Shown here piece after piece: positions 1 through 10,800 of a stretch of DNA of 25,634 nt. The first letter of the stretch is position 1; every line of letters starts with the position of its first letter. Origin of the DNA: Paramacrobiotus richtersi (lineage: Eukaryota; Tardigrada; Eutardigrada; Parachela; Macrobiotidae). Location: contig JAQGAU010000618.1 in assembly GCA_034698045.1 (NCBI GenBank), forward strand, positions 1-25,634, read 5' to 3'. Position numbers and translations under genes: made by a program. The notes under the pieces are model-generated. The model was not told the DNA's origin. It searched no databases and saw only the letters and a program-made list of their open reading frames with translations.

Positions 1-130
1 TCTGTGACTGTCAGTACAATACATGAATTTTGTTATCAGTTAATGTAATGGCGTTGTCGGATTTTGGGCGATTAAGCGCAGTAGTTATTTGCCGACGGCG
101 ATATCCGTGCCGAACTGACAACCAAGGGAG

Positions 131-487
131 GTGACCGAGGTGTCACCCTGCAATATTCTTCTGTTAATTCCAGTAGCGGGAACTCAGTACGAAGATACTG
201 ATTCGAAAAAATATTGTTTAAATGCAATCGAGTTCGAGGATGTTTGGGGAGGAACAGTGTACTTCAAGTGGTCAACAGGAGTACTTAAATGTAATCAAGA
301 AGAAGAGTGGGATATCGCCAGCCAGCGCTACCGCTCAGGAGAAACGGAATACATGTGCCGAGAATTGTTTGTATGGCGCAGTTTTAGCGCGATATCATCG
401 GTACGCGTGCATACAGTGGCGCTGCACTATGCATCTGTTGTTGTACCTTCTTTGATAATTTTTTCGTTCATTGTATTCAAACTATAG
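131..487 (+). CDS. Hypothetical open frame, possible terminal exon with C-terminal hydrophobic tail
   Basis: I do not recognise this reading frame. It is open for about 118 codons from a GTG, with an in-frame TGA just upstream at 116-118, so any real start must be a splice acceptor after that point; none nearby is convincing. The predicted protein is polar and Cys-containing. It ends in a hydrophobic run of about 18 residues (VVVPSLIIFSFIVF) followed by KL and a stop, which could be a membrane or GPI-anchor tail. No ATG, family motif or homologous partner in the window supports it, and it may be a chance frame. It lies upstream of the XK-related gene on the same strand but ends in a stop, so it is not an obvious exon of that gene. 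Confidence 0.2.
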   Translation: MTEVSPCNILLLIPVAGTQYEDTDSKKYCLNAIEFEDVWGGTVYFKWSTGVLKCNQEEEWDIASQRYRSGETEYMCRELFVWRSFSAISSVRVHTVALHYASVVVPSLIIFSFIVFKL

Positions 488-991
488 TCCGGATGTAAAC
501 GCTGGTGAAAATCGATCCATTTTTTATGTTCCAAACGTTTAAGAAAATGTTAAGCTGGTCTCCAATACTCCAGCACTGCTGGATAAGTATTTTTATCTAA
601 TGGAATTTCATCTCTGTCCATTGTGACTAAACATACGGGGAAAATTATTTTCATGTTAATCTAGTGTTTCATGTAGATCTAGTGTGTTATTGCTGAAGTT
701 AACGCAAGAATATGGAGTTTGACACCTTGATCCTGTCCTTGTACGCATATTTTGTATGCCCAGCGCAGACGGCACGCTTATACGTAACAGGCAGGTTTGC
801 GATTCTAAGATCTGCAAGGCTGACATATTATTATGTCACTGTTTCGGCGTGTTTTGGTTTCCAAGTTCTAAAATTTCATGAGATCCGTGATGCACAGCAG
901 CCAGGCTAACACGAAAAATCCAATTTGTTGGTCATAAACAACAAGGTGAGCTAAATGTGGCGCTTGATACTTAGTAAGCAAAGGATGCTCG
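488..991. other. No gene seen; one candidate start exon at 712-740
   Basis: No convincing coding exon or RNA gene is visible. A 29-nt piece at 712-740 starts with ATG, encodes MEFDTLILS plus two bases, and is followed by GTACGC. Its phase fits the XK-related exon starting at 1430, so it could be a short leading exon. The match is weak because it would leave that protein without the first membrane helices of the family. Confidence 0.3.
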
Positions 992-1292
992 GAACAGCCC
1001 GGGAGCAAATCTTAGGTTTGAGTTTTCAAAAGCACACCGTAGAACAACTTTCCTGGTAAAATACCACGTGCGAGCTCTGAGTGCTGTAGAGCATCGAAAA
1101 GATCCCGGGTTGGTTAAAAGGTACGTCCAGTATATACTTTCTGTGGTATGGCATTTGCGGTTATCCCGGGATCTTTGCGCCGCTCTCCAGAAGTCCACCT
1201 GGAGCTCCGCAAGTAATATTTTACCAGAAACGCTGTTACGCGAAGTGCTATGGAAAAAGCAACTCAAATCTAAATTTTTTCAAAGGCTGTTC
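992..1292. mobile_element. Foldback (MITE-like) element, about 300 bp
   Basis: The two halves are an imperfect inverted repeat. The ends GAACAGCC (992-999) and GGCTGTTC (1285-1292) are perfect complements. Inside them, TTTGAGTT, CTGGTAAAATA, GAGCTC and AAAGATCCCGGG recur in the opposite orientation on the other arm. The arms are roughly 130 bp with a short centre near 1110-1160. No clear target-site duplication is visible, so the outer ends are provisional. Open frames here on both strands are by-products of the symmetry. The structure suits a non-autonomous DNA transposon; family not identified. Confidence 0.6.
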
Positions 1293-1429
1293 TAGGTTAG
1301 CTGGCTTGGGATGTTTAGCCACTTAAAGAAGCTGGCTAATTGTAAGAGTTTCCTCCCGATGTAGTCTTTATGTAAGCCATCGATTCCGTTATGCCATCTC
1401 TAAGCTGACTGTGTGCTGTTTTGTTCTAG

Positions 1430-3613
1430 CTACTTCACCTTTGTTAACTGGGTGTGGAAGAAAAAAGAGGCTACTGATCTGTTCGCGTATTCCTCGCCCA
1501 CTGATGATGTTTGGTTTCAACGGCTTCATCTCCAAAAAGCAGGAATCATGCAAATTAGATATCAAGCTGTCCCACAGCTGATCGTTCTGTTACTTTTGAT
1601 GGAAGTGGGGATATTATCTTACATTGAAAGATGTTGGTGGTCCTCTTGGTGGCTTTCGATAATCTTGTCTTTTCTCTCTGTTGGAACATATTTTGCATTT
1701 AATTCACCAACGCCTGGCCGTTATGCTTTCAGTTATAATCTGTTTGGACAAAAAGACTGCATCGAGTTACAGGAAGCGCATGCCCTTCTGAAACCTCCGA
1801 TCTACATGTTTCTTAAACAGCTTGTCAATTTCATCGATCTCGCCCTCCGCTTTCGAACATATGTCATATTGATAGTTTATAACTGGTGTGCCGCGGCACT
1901 TGTTGTCCTGATCCATTGCAGCGTTATTTTCGCGGCGATGACGATACTGTACTGTCGTATTCCGAAAAAATACTACATGGCTGATGATTCTCAAATCGAT
2001 ATAATGCAACGGGGAATTGGCGAAGTTTGTGCATTTTTGCGCCATTTCTGGGCGATTATGGGCCATTTCTTACTCACACCTATAGACAAGTCTCGGACTT
2101 TGCTGGGGAAAATAATTTACTACGCTTTGACTGCTGTGTTCTTTTGCGTGACTTTTGCCGTGCTGAACTACCAATCATTGGACAAACCGTTCTCCGGAAT
2201 TCAATGCCCAGAGAGCGACTATATGCTTTTGATTCCTCGAAAGCTTGCAAGTCCAACGACGGACAACATTGTCTTGGGTCTAACTGCATTACTCACCATT
2301 CTGTCAATTTTTCTGGGCTGCTGCGCTGACCTCGGGTTCTGGAGAAACCACCGAAAGGAATGCCGGACATGTAAAGGTACAGCACGAAAACATCCGTTAT
2401 CTGTAACAGTATTTGGACCGCTAAGCGTCCTCTTATCGCCTAAACCGTATAGCTAAGCCGACGGTTAAACATTACAAGTTTACCCGCAAAAGATATCTGA
2501 AGAGTGAAAACTACACACGGTAAAAATAATACGCTTATCCATGCCGCCAAAGGTCAACGTGAAACAAATTTCGAAACTTGCAAATGTTGCGGTAATTTTC
2601 CAAAAGTGTCGGAGTAACTATGTCGTACGCACTACTGGTTCGGGAATCGAGCACATCTGATACCTTTCTACCTTTCTACAAGCACGCATACTATGCGAAC
2701 AAGGACTTAGAGCGTTACGGATTTGTAGACCTGCTTGGTCGTGAAAGCTGGGCACCTTAAGCGTGGGAGTCCGTGACTAAAGTCCCGGGAGAATGTTCAT
2801 GTAAAAGGGGTTAATCACAGGCCAGGGCAAAGTTTCGTCTGATACTGGCTAAGCATCATTGATTTCTGGCTCTCGACAGGAGTATCAGGATGAAATGGCC
2901 ATGAGCTGAGACAAATCACTATAATACGGATTGAATTAAACAGCACAGCATCTTCTGGGTGACTGAAACTAATTTATAACTTTGGATCGGGTTGGCCGGC
3001 TTAGCGGCAACATGTTTACAGGATGGTTGGATGATGTTAGAGAACGAATAGTAATCTCTACCTTGCTATTTCGGGTATGATTAATGCATTTTGATGAACT
3101 GTTTCAGATTTCCAGAACCTATACTGTTATTATCGACCCTGTTGGCTTTGTGAATGGGCATGGTGTCATGAGTTTGAAGCTGGAGAGCAGTCGAGTGACA
3201 TTCAGAACGCAGCGGAAACAGAAAGATTAAATCCACAGAGAACGCTCAGGTCTGTTCCTTGGCTGGAGAAATGTCCGGAACAGCAAGAAAACGTAATCAT
3301 GAAAATAATTGAGATGCTAAAGTGCCTTGATCCGGAAAGCCCCGACAATTTCTTACTATGCCACAGCCACAATGCAGAACTGAAACGAACGCGGTCTAAT
3401 CATCTTCCCCTGCAGCACAAAACTGTCTCAGTGGCGAATATCACAGTGCAGTTTTCTAGCGACGAAAGAATGATAAAATCTGTACCAGCAGACCCGGACA
3501 CCTCTCCTTTTGAACTCTGTACGCAAACTTCCTTACACTTGTTTCTTCGAGACCTATACTCGAGATCATTCTTATTCAAAATATTGCCACACCAGCTATT
3601 TTTCCGTTCCTAA
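1430..3613 (+). CDS. XK-related (XKR/CED-8-type) membrane protein, 5' end not resolved
   Basis: Two exons are supported: 1430-2376 and 3108-3613. The first follows a pyrimidine-rich tract ending TTCTAG. It ends AAAG|GTACAG in phase 1, and the second begins after GTTTCAG in the matching phase and stays open for 168 codons to TAA. The protein is multi-pass. It carries an XK-family-like block (IRYQAVPQLIVLLLL, then a Trp-rich helix), a long pair of helices after KPPIYMF, a helix near IIYYALTAVFFC, and a final helix before GFWRNHRKE. Family members are plasma-membrane phospholipid scramblases or transport partners; some are activated by caspases in apoptosis. The tail is Cys/Trp-rich (YYRPCWLCEWAWC) and then hydrophilic. 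The N-terminal helices typical of XKR are missing here and may lie in unrecognised upstream exons or before the window. The 731-bp intron and its acceptor are inferred. XKR is the best fit, judged on helix pattern rather than a search. Confidence 0.62.
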
Positions 3614-4009
3614 CTGTATGATGGTGGTGTGAAAAATCGCATGGAACAAGACCAATACTGGTCTATAGTGAAGAAGATCCGTCGCGGGAGCAAGTATCGG
3701 TTATGTAGGTCAGTGTTTGCTAATGTAGGTTCTGGGTAGGTGCCACGTAGGTTACTGTAGTTTCCCTATAAGCCAGTGTCGGTTTCATGCAGGTCAGTGT
3801 AGGTGAATGTAGGTTGCGTGTAGGTGCCACGTAGGTCTCTGTAGCTTCCGTACTATGGAATAACGTGCTGAAGAGAGAACAATCTCTGTGCACGTGAGAC
3901 GGAAGAACCAGATGCACAGTCATATGCACATCAAACACTATTCCGCTTGTTTGGTTAGACAGGCGAAAAGTATGGAGGAGCTGTGAGATGCAGGCATCCT
4001 TGCTTATGC
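3614..4009. other. Intergenic stretch after the XK-related gene
   Basis: No coding exon is supported. Apart from the GTAGGT-rich tandem repeat at 3722-3850, annotated separately, I see nothing structured here. Confidence 0.5.
3722..3850. repeat. Tandem duplication, about 84-bp period, GTAGGT-rich
   Basis: The block AATGTAGGTT..GGTAGGTGCCACGTAGGT..CTGTAG..TTCC starting at 3722 recurs starting at 3806, with a few substitutions. The hexamer GTAGGT, or close variants, occurs many times inside both copies and just before them, so a short ancestral repeat probably expanded first. No coding meaning is apparent. Confidence 0.7.
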
Positions 4010-4440
4010 GCCGCTCTTTAACAATCGGAGCGGTACATTTGGCTGCAAAACATGGCGCGCAGTCTCCAACTAAATAAATGAATTAAATGTGACGCGCACT
4101 TGCTGATAATCTTGCACCTGTTGTTGTCGAGCTGGTTAACAGAACAAGCCAAGAGCTTCTTAGCAAGATGTACATCCGAATAGACGGGCTGCCGGTGGCG
4201 GTGATTATTCATACTGAATCATACATCGTCGTAAGCAGTGTGCCAAGGCATCTGATGTCCATCTCGCTAAGAAGCTTCTGGCTAATTTGTTTAACCAGCC
4301 TGACAACAACAAGTGCAAGATTATTACGAAGAGCGCATCACGCAACTAATTTACCTCCATGCGTAGCACCATGTTGTTAAATGTCGTTGTACCTAAATGT
4401 ACGGCTCCGTCTGTTCAATATCAACTCAGCGGTTAACGTT
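4010..4440. mobile_element. Foldback (MITE-like) element, about 430 bp
   Basis: A long imperfect inverted repeat. CGGAGCGGTACATTTGG, AACATGG, TAATCTTGCACCTGTTGTTG, GAGCTGGTTAAC and AGCTTCTTAGC on the left arm (about 4025-4175) all recur in reverse complement on the right arm (about 4250-4415), in mirrored order. The centre is near 4210. The ends are diffuse and no target-site duplication could be fixed. It lies between the XK-related and LDL-receptor-related genes and encodes nothing convincing. Unidentified non-autonomous DNA transposon, inferred from structure only. Confidence 0.6.
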
Positions 4441-4833
4441 TATTTACCCAAATTAACGTTCAATCTGTGCATTTTGCTCGTTGTGTGATAAGCCACTTCG
4501 GTGCCTTTCCTTCCCTTTGGGTTTGCATTCGTAAGCCCGGGTTTCTGAATGGTCTACACCGATTTGTCATTCTTACTACGTAAAACAAATGGTTATTTTG
4601 TAACGTGAACATATCATCTCGGACCTCTCCTTCATTCGCAATCTCAGGATCATCGGTAATTTCATGAGGTACTTAATAGTACTTCGTACTACGAAGTACG
4701 TAGCGGGTACAACAATTCGACAAATCTGTACGTGTTGTCACAGGAACAAGCTACTCGCTCCGTCCTGCCCGTATACCGCGTCCCCCTAACTGACCAGTGA
4801 CAAATATATTCCTTCACAGTTAAGCTCCCAAAC
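4441..4833. other. Upstream region of the LDL-receptor-related gene
   Basis: No coding exon is seen. It contains the 21-bp palindrome at 4679-4699. A plausible 5'-UTR splice acceptor (TATTCCTTCACAG, ending 4820) lies 13 bp before the ATG at 4834, so the true transcription start may be further upstream. No TATA box could be assigned. Confidence 0.35.
4679..4699. promoter_or_regulatory. Perfect palindrome, 10-bp arms
   Basis: GTACTTCGTA, one central C, then TACGAAGTAC. It lies 135 bp upstream of the start codon of the LDL-receptor-related gene. A dimeric regulator could bind such a site, but no known factor is recognised, so this is only a candidate element. Confidence 0.3.
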
Positions 4834-7800
4834 ATGCGGATCCCGTTGATAGGACTTATAATTTTGGTCCAGTGGGTTTTTTCTACTGATTCGCAAGCAC
4901 ATCCAGAGCCGGGTGAGTACAAAACTGTTCTGACTGCATTCCGGTGGCGGACAATGGCAGTCACTTTTGCTAGATTATATTGCTGCATAAATGAACTGTT
5001 CAAATGTGGCGGGACCATGGACTACGTACCACTCGACACTCAGGAGCAAGAATACCGTTGAATAATTTGTACAAGCATTGCGCCCAATTTCCAGATACTA
5101 AGTAACATATACAAAATATTCAGGGCAAAACAGAATCCAGTTCCGTGCCACTATCCTGACATATTTTCAAGAAGCGATACGTACTGTCTCTACAGCTGTG
5201 TAGCAGGTCGCCGACTGTGGACAAGCGGCGGGAGCTGCGCTCCGCTGCAAGACCAGGCGACTCGAAAATGTACTTTAAGTCAGTTCTAGTTCAGCAAAGC
5301 TTGCTGTACGTGTACTTCAGTCATACAGTTTAGGGCGACTGTCTTCGTAAGTTTATTGTCGCTACTGGTTCTTTTGGGTGTGGGAGATGTGTGAAGCCAC
5401 TGTGAAGTACTCATAAGCTACAGATTTATTGAGTAACTCGTAGCTCGTTAGGAAGCAGACTAAATCGTAAACATAGAGTTCCTTAGAGAACTCCCGTAAA
5501 CGTTGCTAAGCGGAAGGTTATGTAAACAACCTTTGTACGTACAACTCGACATACAGTACCTCACATGTTCTTTTGGCGCGCATAAGTTTATTGCCGCAGT
5601 ATTATCGTGAAATGGTGGAAACGGTTTTTTTCTCCAGGTTACGACCAGTGTACCGCGGACAAATTCACCTGCGCCATCACGCGGCTCTGTATTCCCAAGG
5701 AGAAACGTTGCGACGGCGTATTCGATTGCGGGTCAAATTCAAGATTTTACGAATTGAGTGAGCGTGTCTCAGGGTGAGCGCAGAAACCGATTGCCGGTTT
5801 AATGCTTCCGACGGGAATCCGGTCAGGAAATGTTTGTCGAGTATTTACTATGTTGAGCAACTGAAACTGGCTGGTTTGTTCCAGGGATAATTCCGATGAA
5901 CGCGGATGCAGTAAGATTTTTTCAATATGATTGTTTAGTTTATCTACATAGAAACATAATAATGGCAAAAATGCTACTTTGTTCGCAGGTCGAACATCTT
6001 GCGACCGCGGGCAATCTCGGTGTAAAACGCGGGATCGCTGTATTTCCAGGAGCGACGTATGCAATCAGCGGGATGACTGTGGCGATGGCAGCGACGAACT
6101 CGACTGCAAGCTCCCAGATTGTTTTCGACGTAAATAGCCAGTCTTGTGCAAAAGCCCCATTTGCGGCCTCATCAGCGTGATTGGGCGAACTGGCTCTTTT
6201 CCTAAGACTAGAGCTACTGCCTTTACATGTCTTTATTCACAGGTGAATTGAATTGTTCCAATGGAGGATGTGTGGCCACTGAGCGCAAGTGCGTTGGTGA
6301 CGTCGCTTGTCTTGACGGATCCGTTGAGCGTAGCGCCGGGGATTTGTTCGCCTGTGGTGGTCAGTGCATCCCGACTGAGCAAGTGTGTGACGGCATCCCT
6401 CAGTGTTTGCGAGGCGAAGACGAAATACAGTGTCGCAGTGATCGGTGTCCGCTCCTCAACTGCGAATTTGCCTGTCGGAATAGCACCACCGGAGGTGAAT
6501 GCATCTGTGCCAAGGGGTACACTCTCGATCCGACCACTAATCGGACCTGTGTTAATCAGAATGAATGCGATATGTGGGGCTACTGTGACCAGACGTGCGT
6601 AGACACACTGGGCTCGTACCGGTGTATGTGTAATTTGGGTTACCAATTGGAGGACCAAGGAACATGCCGTGTGATCGATTCCTCGAAACTGAGGATTATT
6701 TACGCCCAGAACGGGGGCGTGTATGGGATTGATGGGCAAGCCGGGAGAGTCCAGAAATTGCTGAATAGTAGTAAGGCGAACGCAGTGGACTACTACTTTA
6801 GAAAGAACATGCTCTTCTGGACCGACACGGATCTGCGGCGGGTGAGCTACTTGTTGTTCCTGCTCGTTTGTTGTGCATATTCATACGTGTCTTTCCGTTT
6901 TCGGATCGTCAGCATCTCAGACTGCGTTCCTCCACGATACAGACATGCTATACGTATACAGTCAACAAATAGCTCTGCATATGTTCAGTTGATGGCCCTT
7001 TTACTGCACTTTGCGTGAATCAGGATTATACGTATATTACTTGTTAATCGTTTGCAGCCTGCCGTCTACTCGGCTCCTCTTGCTAGAGCGACTGACCGGT
7101 CGAGTACGACGGTTGCGACATTTGGGCTAAAAATGCCCGTTGGATTGGCCGTCGACTGGGTGGGGAACAAGTTATACGTGCTGGATACGGCTGCTAGAAT
7201 AATCCACGTTATGGAGCTGGACGGAAGTTACCGTGCCATTATTATCGGCTGCAATCTCACAGCTCCTCTGGCCATTGCGCTCGATCCATTGGTTGGTGTC
7301 ATGTTTATATCCGACAGGTAACGAATATACTATGCAAGTTGAACGTTTTGGCAGTTTTTCCACACCGCATTATCATATTGGTTGACGAAATTAGTGTAAT
7401 TCCTGTTTACCTACTGCTGATTAGGGAGTCTTTAATAAGGACTAATTTCAAGGGCTCGAAGAGCCTCTGATAGGCACTGTAATTTAAAATCTTTTGTAGT
7501 GATCGAATTGAGCGCGCAAGTATGGATGGCACCTCCCGTCGGACCATTCTCAGCGAAAGAATCTGGTTCGTTACATCCGTGACGGTTGATCTCATTGCGA
7601 AGCGGATCTACTACTGCGACTCCCAACTGCATTACATCGAAACGGCAAAATATGATGGATCGGATCGCAGAGTAGTGCTGACGGGCCATGCCAGCCGACC
7701 GCATGCCTTAGGTTTAGCGACTTTCGCGAATCTTGTCTATTGGTCAGACTGGAGGAAGATGGGCGTTCTAGCGAGCGAAAAGTTCAGAAAAAACGCCTCA

Positions 7801-10800
7801 GTCACCCCGCTGCCGGTGTTTCTCAACAAAGACGACCCCATCTCTCCCGCGGGGGTCGCGGTTTACCATCCACTGAAGCAGATCAAACCACGTAAGCCGC
7901 AATAAAATGATGCGATCCTTTCATTCAAGCAGCGTAAGCTTCTATAAACCGCGGTCTAAAGTTAGGCAGAAGAGTAAAAGTTACACAGAAGAGTACGGTA
8001 AAAGTTACGCAGGGATGCTGTAATATCGCGAGACGCACTAGTAGTCTGATACGACTGCTCACTATATTGCAAGCATCTGCCTGAGAAAAGCGATGACATC
8101 TACCGCTAGATAAAGTATAAACATTTTGTAAAGCAGTTGCAAATTTGGCATACAGTACACCAGAGGCTTGGGGTGCTTCGCAAGCTGTAAGAATGTAAGT
8201 ACTTTAATGGCATGAATGCTTCCCGAGCGACAGCATACATAACAAACATAAATTTCAAAGAGAGACGCTAAAGAAAACAGCGCAAACAATAACTGTAACT
8301 GTAAACAATAGCTGTAAGAACATCTTAGCTGAAGAGTGAAGACTAGCTGGGCGGTTCATCGTTATGGGTTTAGTCTGGGGGCAGAGCGTTCCGTCCCGTT
8401 CGAATATTTTAATAGTGACTTTCAACGGACAAACTATTATGGACGAATTAATGCTGCGCAGAACGTATTACACGTACTGTCTCGTCCACTAGCCTCAAGA
8501 CCGTGCGGAACAGACAACGGTGGTTGCTCACATTTATGCATCATCCGCCAGCAAGCAGACAATCTCGGCATTGGATACCGGTGTGCTTGCAACGTTACGT
8601 ATCAGCTGCAGCCTAATGGCAAATCCTGCGAGCCCCTCACGAGCTATTTGATTTATTCATCGCAGAGTGCGATTCGCGGGGTTGTTGCAGATGGATTTCA
8701 AGAAGGGTCATTCACTGATGCCATCATGCCGGTCCTCGGTAGCCATCGTTTCATCAGTTTTCCATCGCTTGATTTCGATCACCGGAGTAATCACATCTAT
8801 TTCTTGGATAATCTGCTGGGTTCTATTTACCGTATACAACCAGATGGAAGTCGGAGGGAACTGGTTGTCCAGTCACCTCTCCGGTCAGCAGATAACAAAG
8901 GTCAATAGCTGCATGCGTTTCAGCCAAATCCACTCGCTAGCAATTAAGGGAACAATGAGATTGTTTACTCTATATCTCTATATTATATATAGATATTGAG
9001 TAAACAATCTCATTGTTCTCTTAACTGCTAGCGAGTGGCTTCGTTTCAGCATTACGAGCGCGTTTATTTTGTTATTATTTTGGTGTTTAATTGGGTAGTT
9101 TTAGTTAGTCTGTTTCTTATGTGTCGGTGTTGCGTAGGCGTTGAAGGGATCGCCGTCGATTGGGTATCTCATCTGTTATTCTTTGTGGACTCGGGGGCAT
9201 CCACATTATCCGTAGTCAGTCTACGGGATGTTTCATGGCGCCGAACCATTTTGAGTTATCTGGGCGCACCGCGGGCGATTGCAATCCACCCGAATAAAGG
9301 ATTCATATTCTTCTCGGAATCGAAAGGACCCCATAACATCTCCCGTGTTAATTACGACGGAACAGGTCTGAAACGGGTGGGCGTGCAGGAGCGTGCGGTG
9401 GAGACTAATGGTCTGGCGATTGACTATCAAGCGGACCGCTTGTACAGGGCCGATCCCCTGCTCGAACAGATCCAGCATTCCGATTTTGACGGAAATGATG
9501 TACAAACCATTGCTGGACGAGATTGGAAGTTCACGTTCACGTTGAGTATTCTGGACGATTACGTTTACTTCAACAACGGGTCACCACCTTTCGGAATGAA
9601 CCACATTATACGGGCTAACAAAACAACTGGTATGAGCTGACAAGTAAACCGTCTCTCCGGGGATTTTGCATAAATATATACGGCTTATGCCGATATAGTA
9701 TACAAAATCTGATGAGCATAGAACAAGTTTTTTTATTGCATCCACTACAAATGGTAAACAGTTATGAGTTTTCGAAGCTTAATGTGTGACTTGACTTGAC
9801 TGAATTGACTGTTGACTTGACCGAATTTTAATGTGTGGCTTGACTATGAGGCAAGATTGCAATCTACAGACTACAATCACCCATAGACCGCAATGGTGAA
9901 TCAAAGTCACGCATTAATAACTTCACAAATGCATAACTTTTTACCATTTGTAGCGGATGCAATAAAAAAAATTGTTCTATGCTTGTCAGATTTTGTGAAT
10001 TTTATCGGCATAACCCGTATATGTATTTATGCGAATATCCCCTCAGAGATCGTTTACTTGTGAGCTGTATTAAGTAGTGTGGTTGTAAGTGCCGACGCTG
10101 ACGTAGAGAAGCATAAGTGAAGTTTGTAATTTTTGGGCCGCTCTAGGTGGGGACCCGGTCACAGTGACCACTACTGATACACTCTATGGTATTAAAGCCG
10201 TTAGCCTGTCAAATCAACCGATTGTCCCCGATCATCCGTGCACTCTCCCCGATAACGGTGGATGCTCGCACTTCTGCTTCCCCAAACTGCTCAGCGAAGG
10301 TACATGGCGATAAAGCGCCTGAATGTGCTCTGCAGTTGACAAGCAATCTGAGAATATTTTGGCTAGATATACATTCGGCCTTGTCGATGGTTTGCTTCTG
10401 TCCTTATGGAATGCAGCTCGGCGCGGACGGAAAAATTTGCACTGAAAACAAACTAGAACCGACGGCCGGCCAGTGTCCGGCTGAGAATACCTTCTACTGT
10501 TCGCATGGTCACTGCATTGATCCCCGACGGCATCATTTTCCTTTTAACACCACTTGCAGACCTTGTGCTACCCAGAGAGGTACGTGCCCGCGCATGTGTC
10601 GGCACATTCCCGACCTCCTCGCATATCTCCGCATATCCTTTGGTTTAATTCTATTTTTTCTTTGTTTTCTCTCTTTGTTTGCCACTGGTCGTCTAATCCG
10701 AATGCAGTTAAACCGTTCCGTTTACCTTTCAGAATACTGCCTGTACGACAGCGATTGCTTTTGCCGCCCCCAATGTTCATCCTTCGAGTTTAAATGCACC

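Noticed and set aside
3700-3860. CRISPR-like array
   Set aside because: The repeats are irregular and GTAGGT-rich with no constant spacer length, in an animal genome. It is a simple tandem duplication.
6233-6739. A 168-codon open frame on the minus strand inside exon 5 of the LDL-receptor-related gene
   Set aside because: It is antisense to a confidently assigned Cys-rich LDLa/EGF exon. Its translation has no motif of its own.
10186-10366. Reading exons 10 and 11 of the LDL-receptor-related gene as one continuous frame
   Set aside because: That frame mistranslates the EGF. Splicing out 10300-10366 gives [15 protein letters not shown] and keeps the phase.
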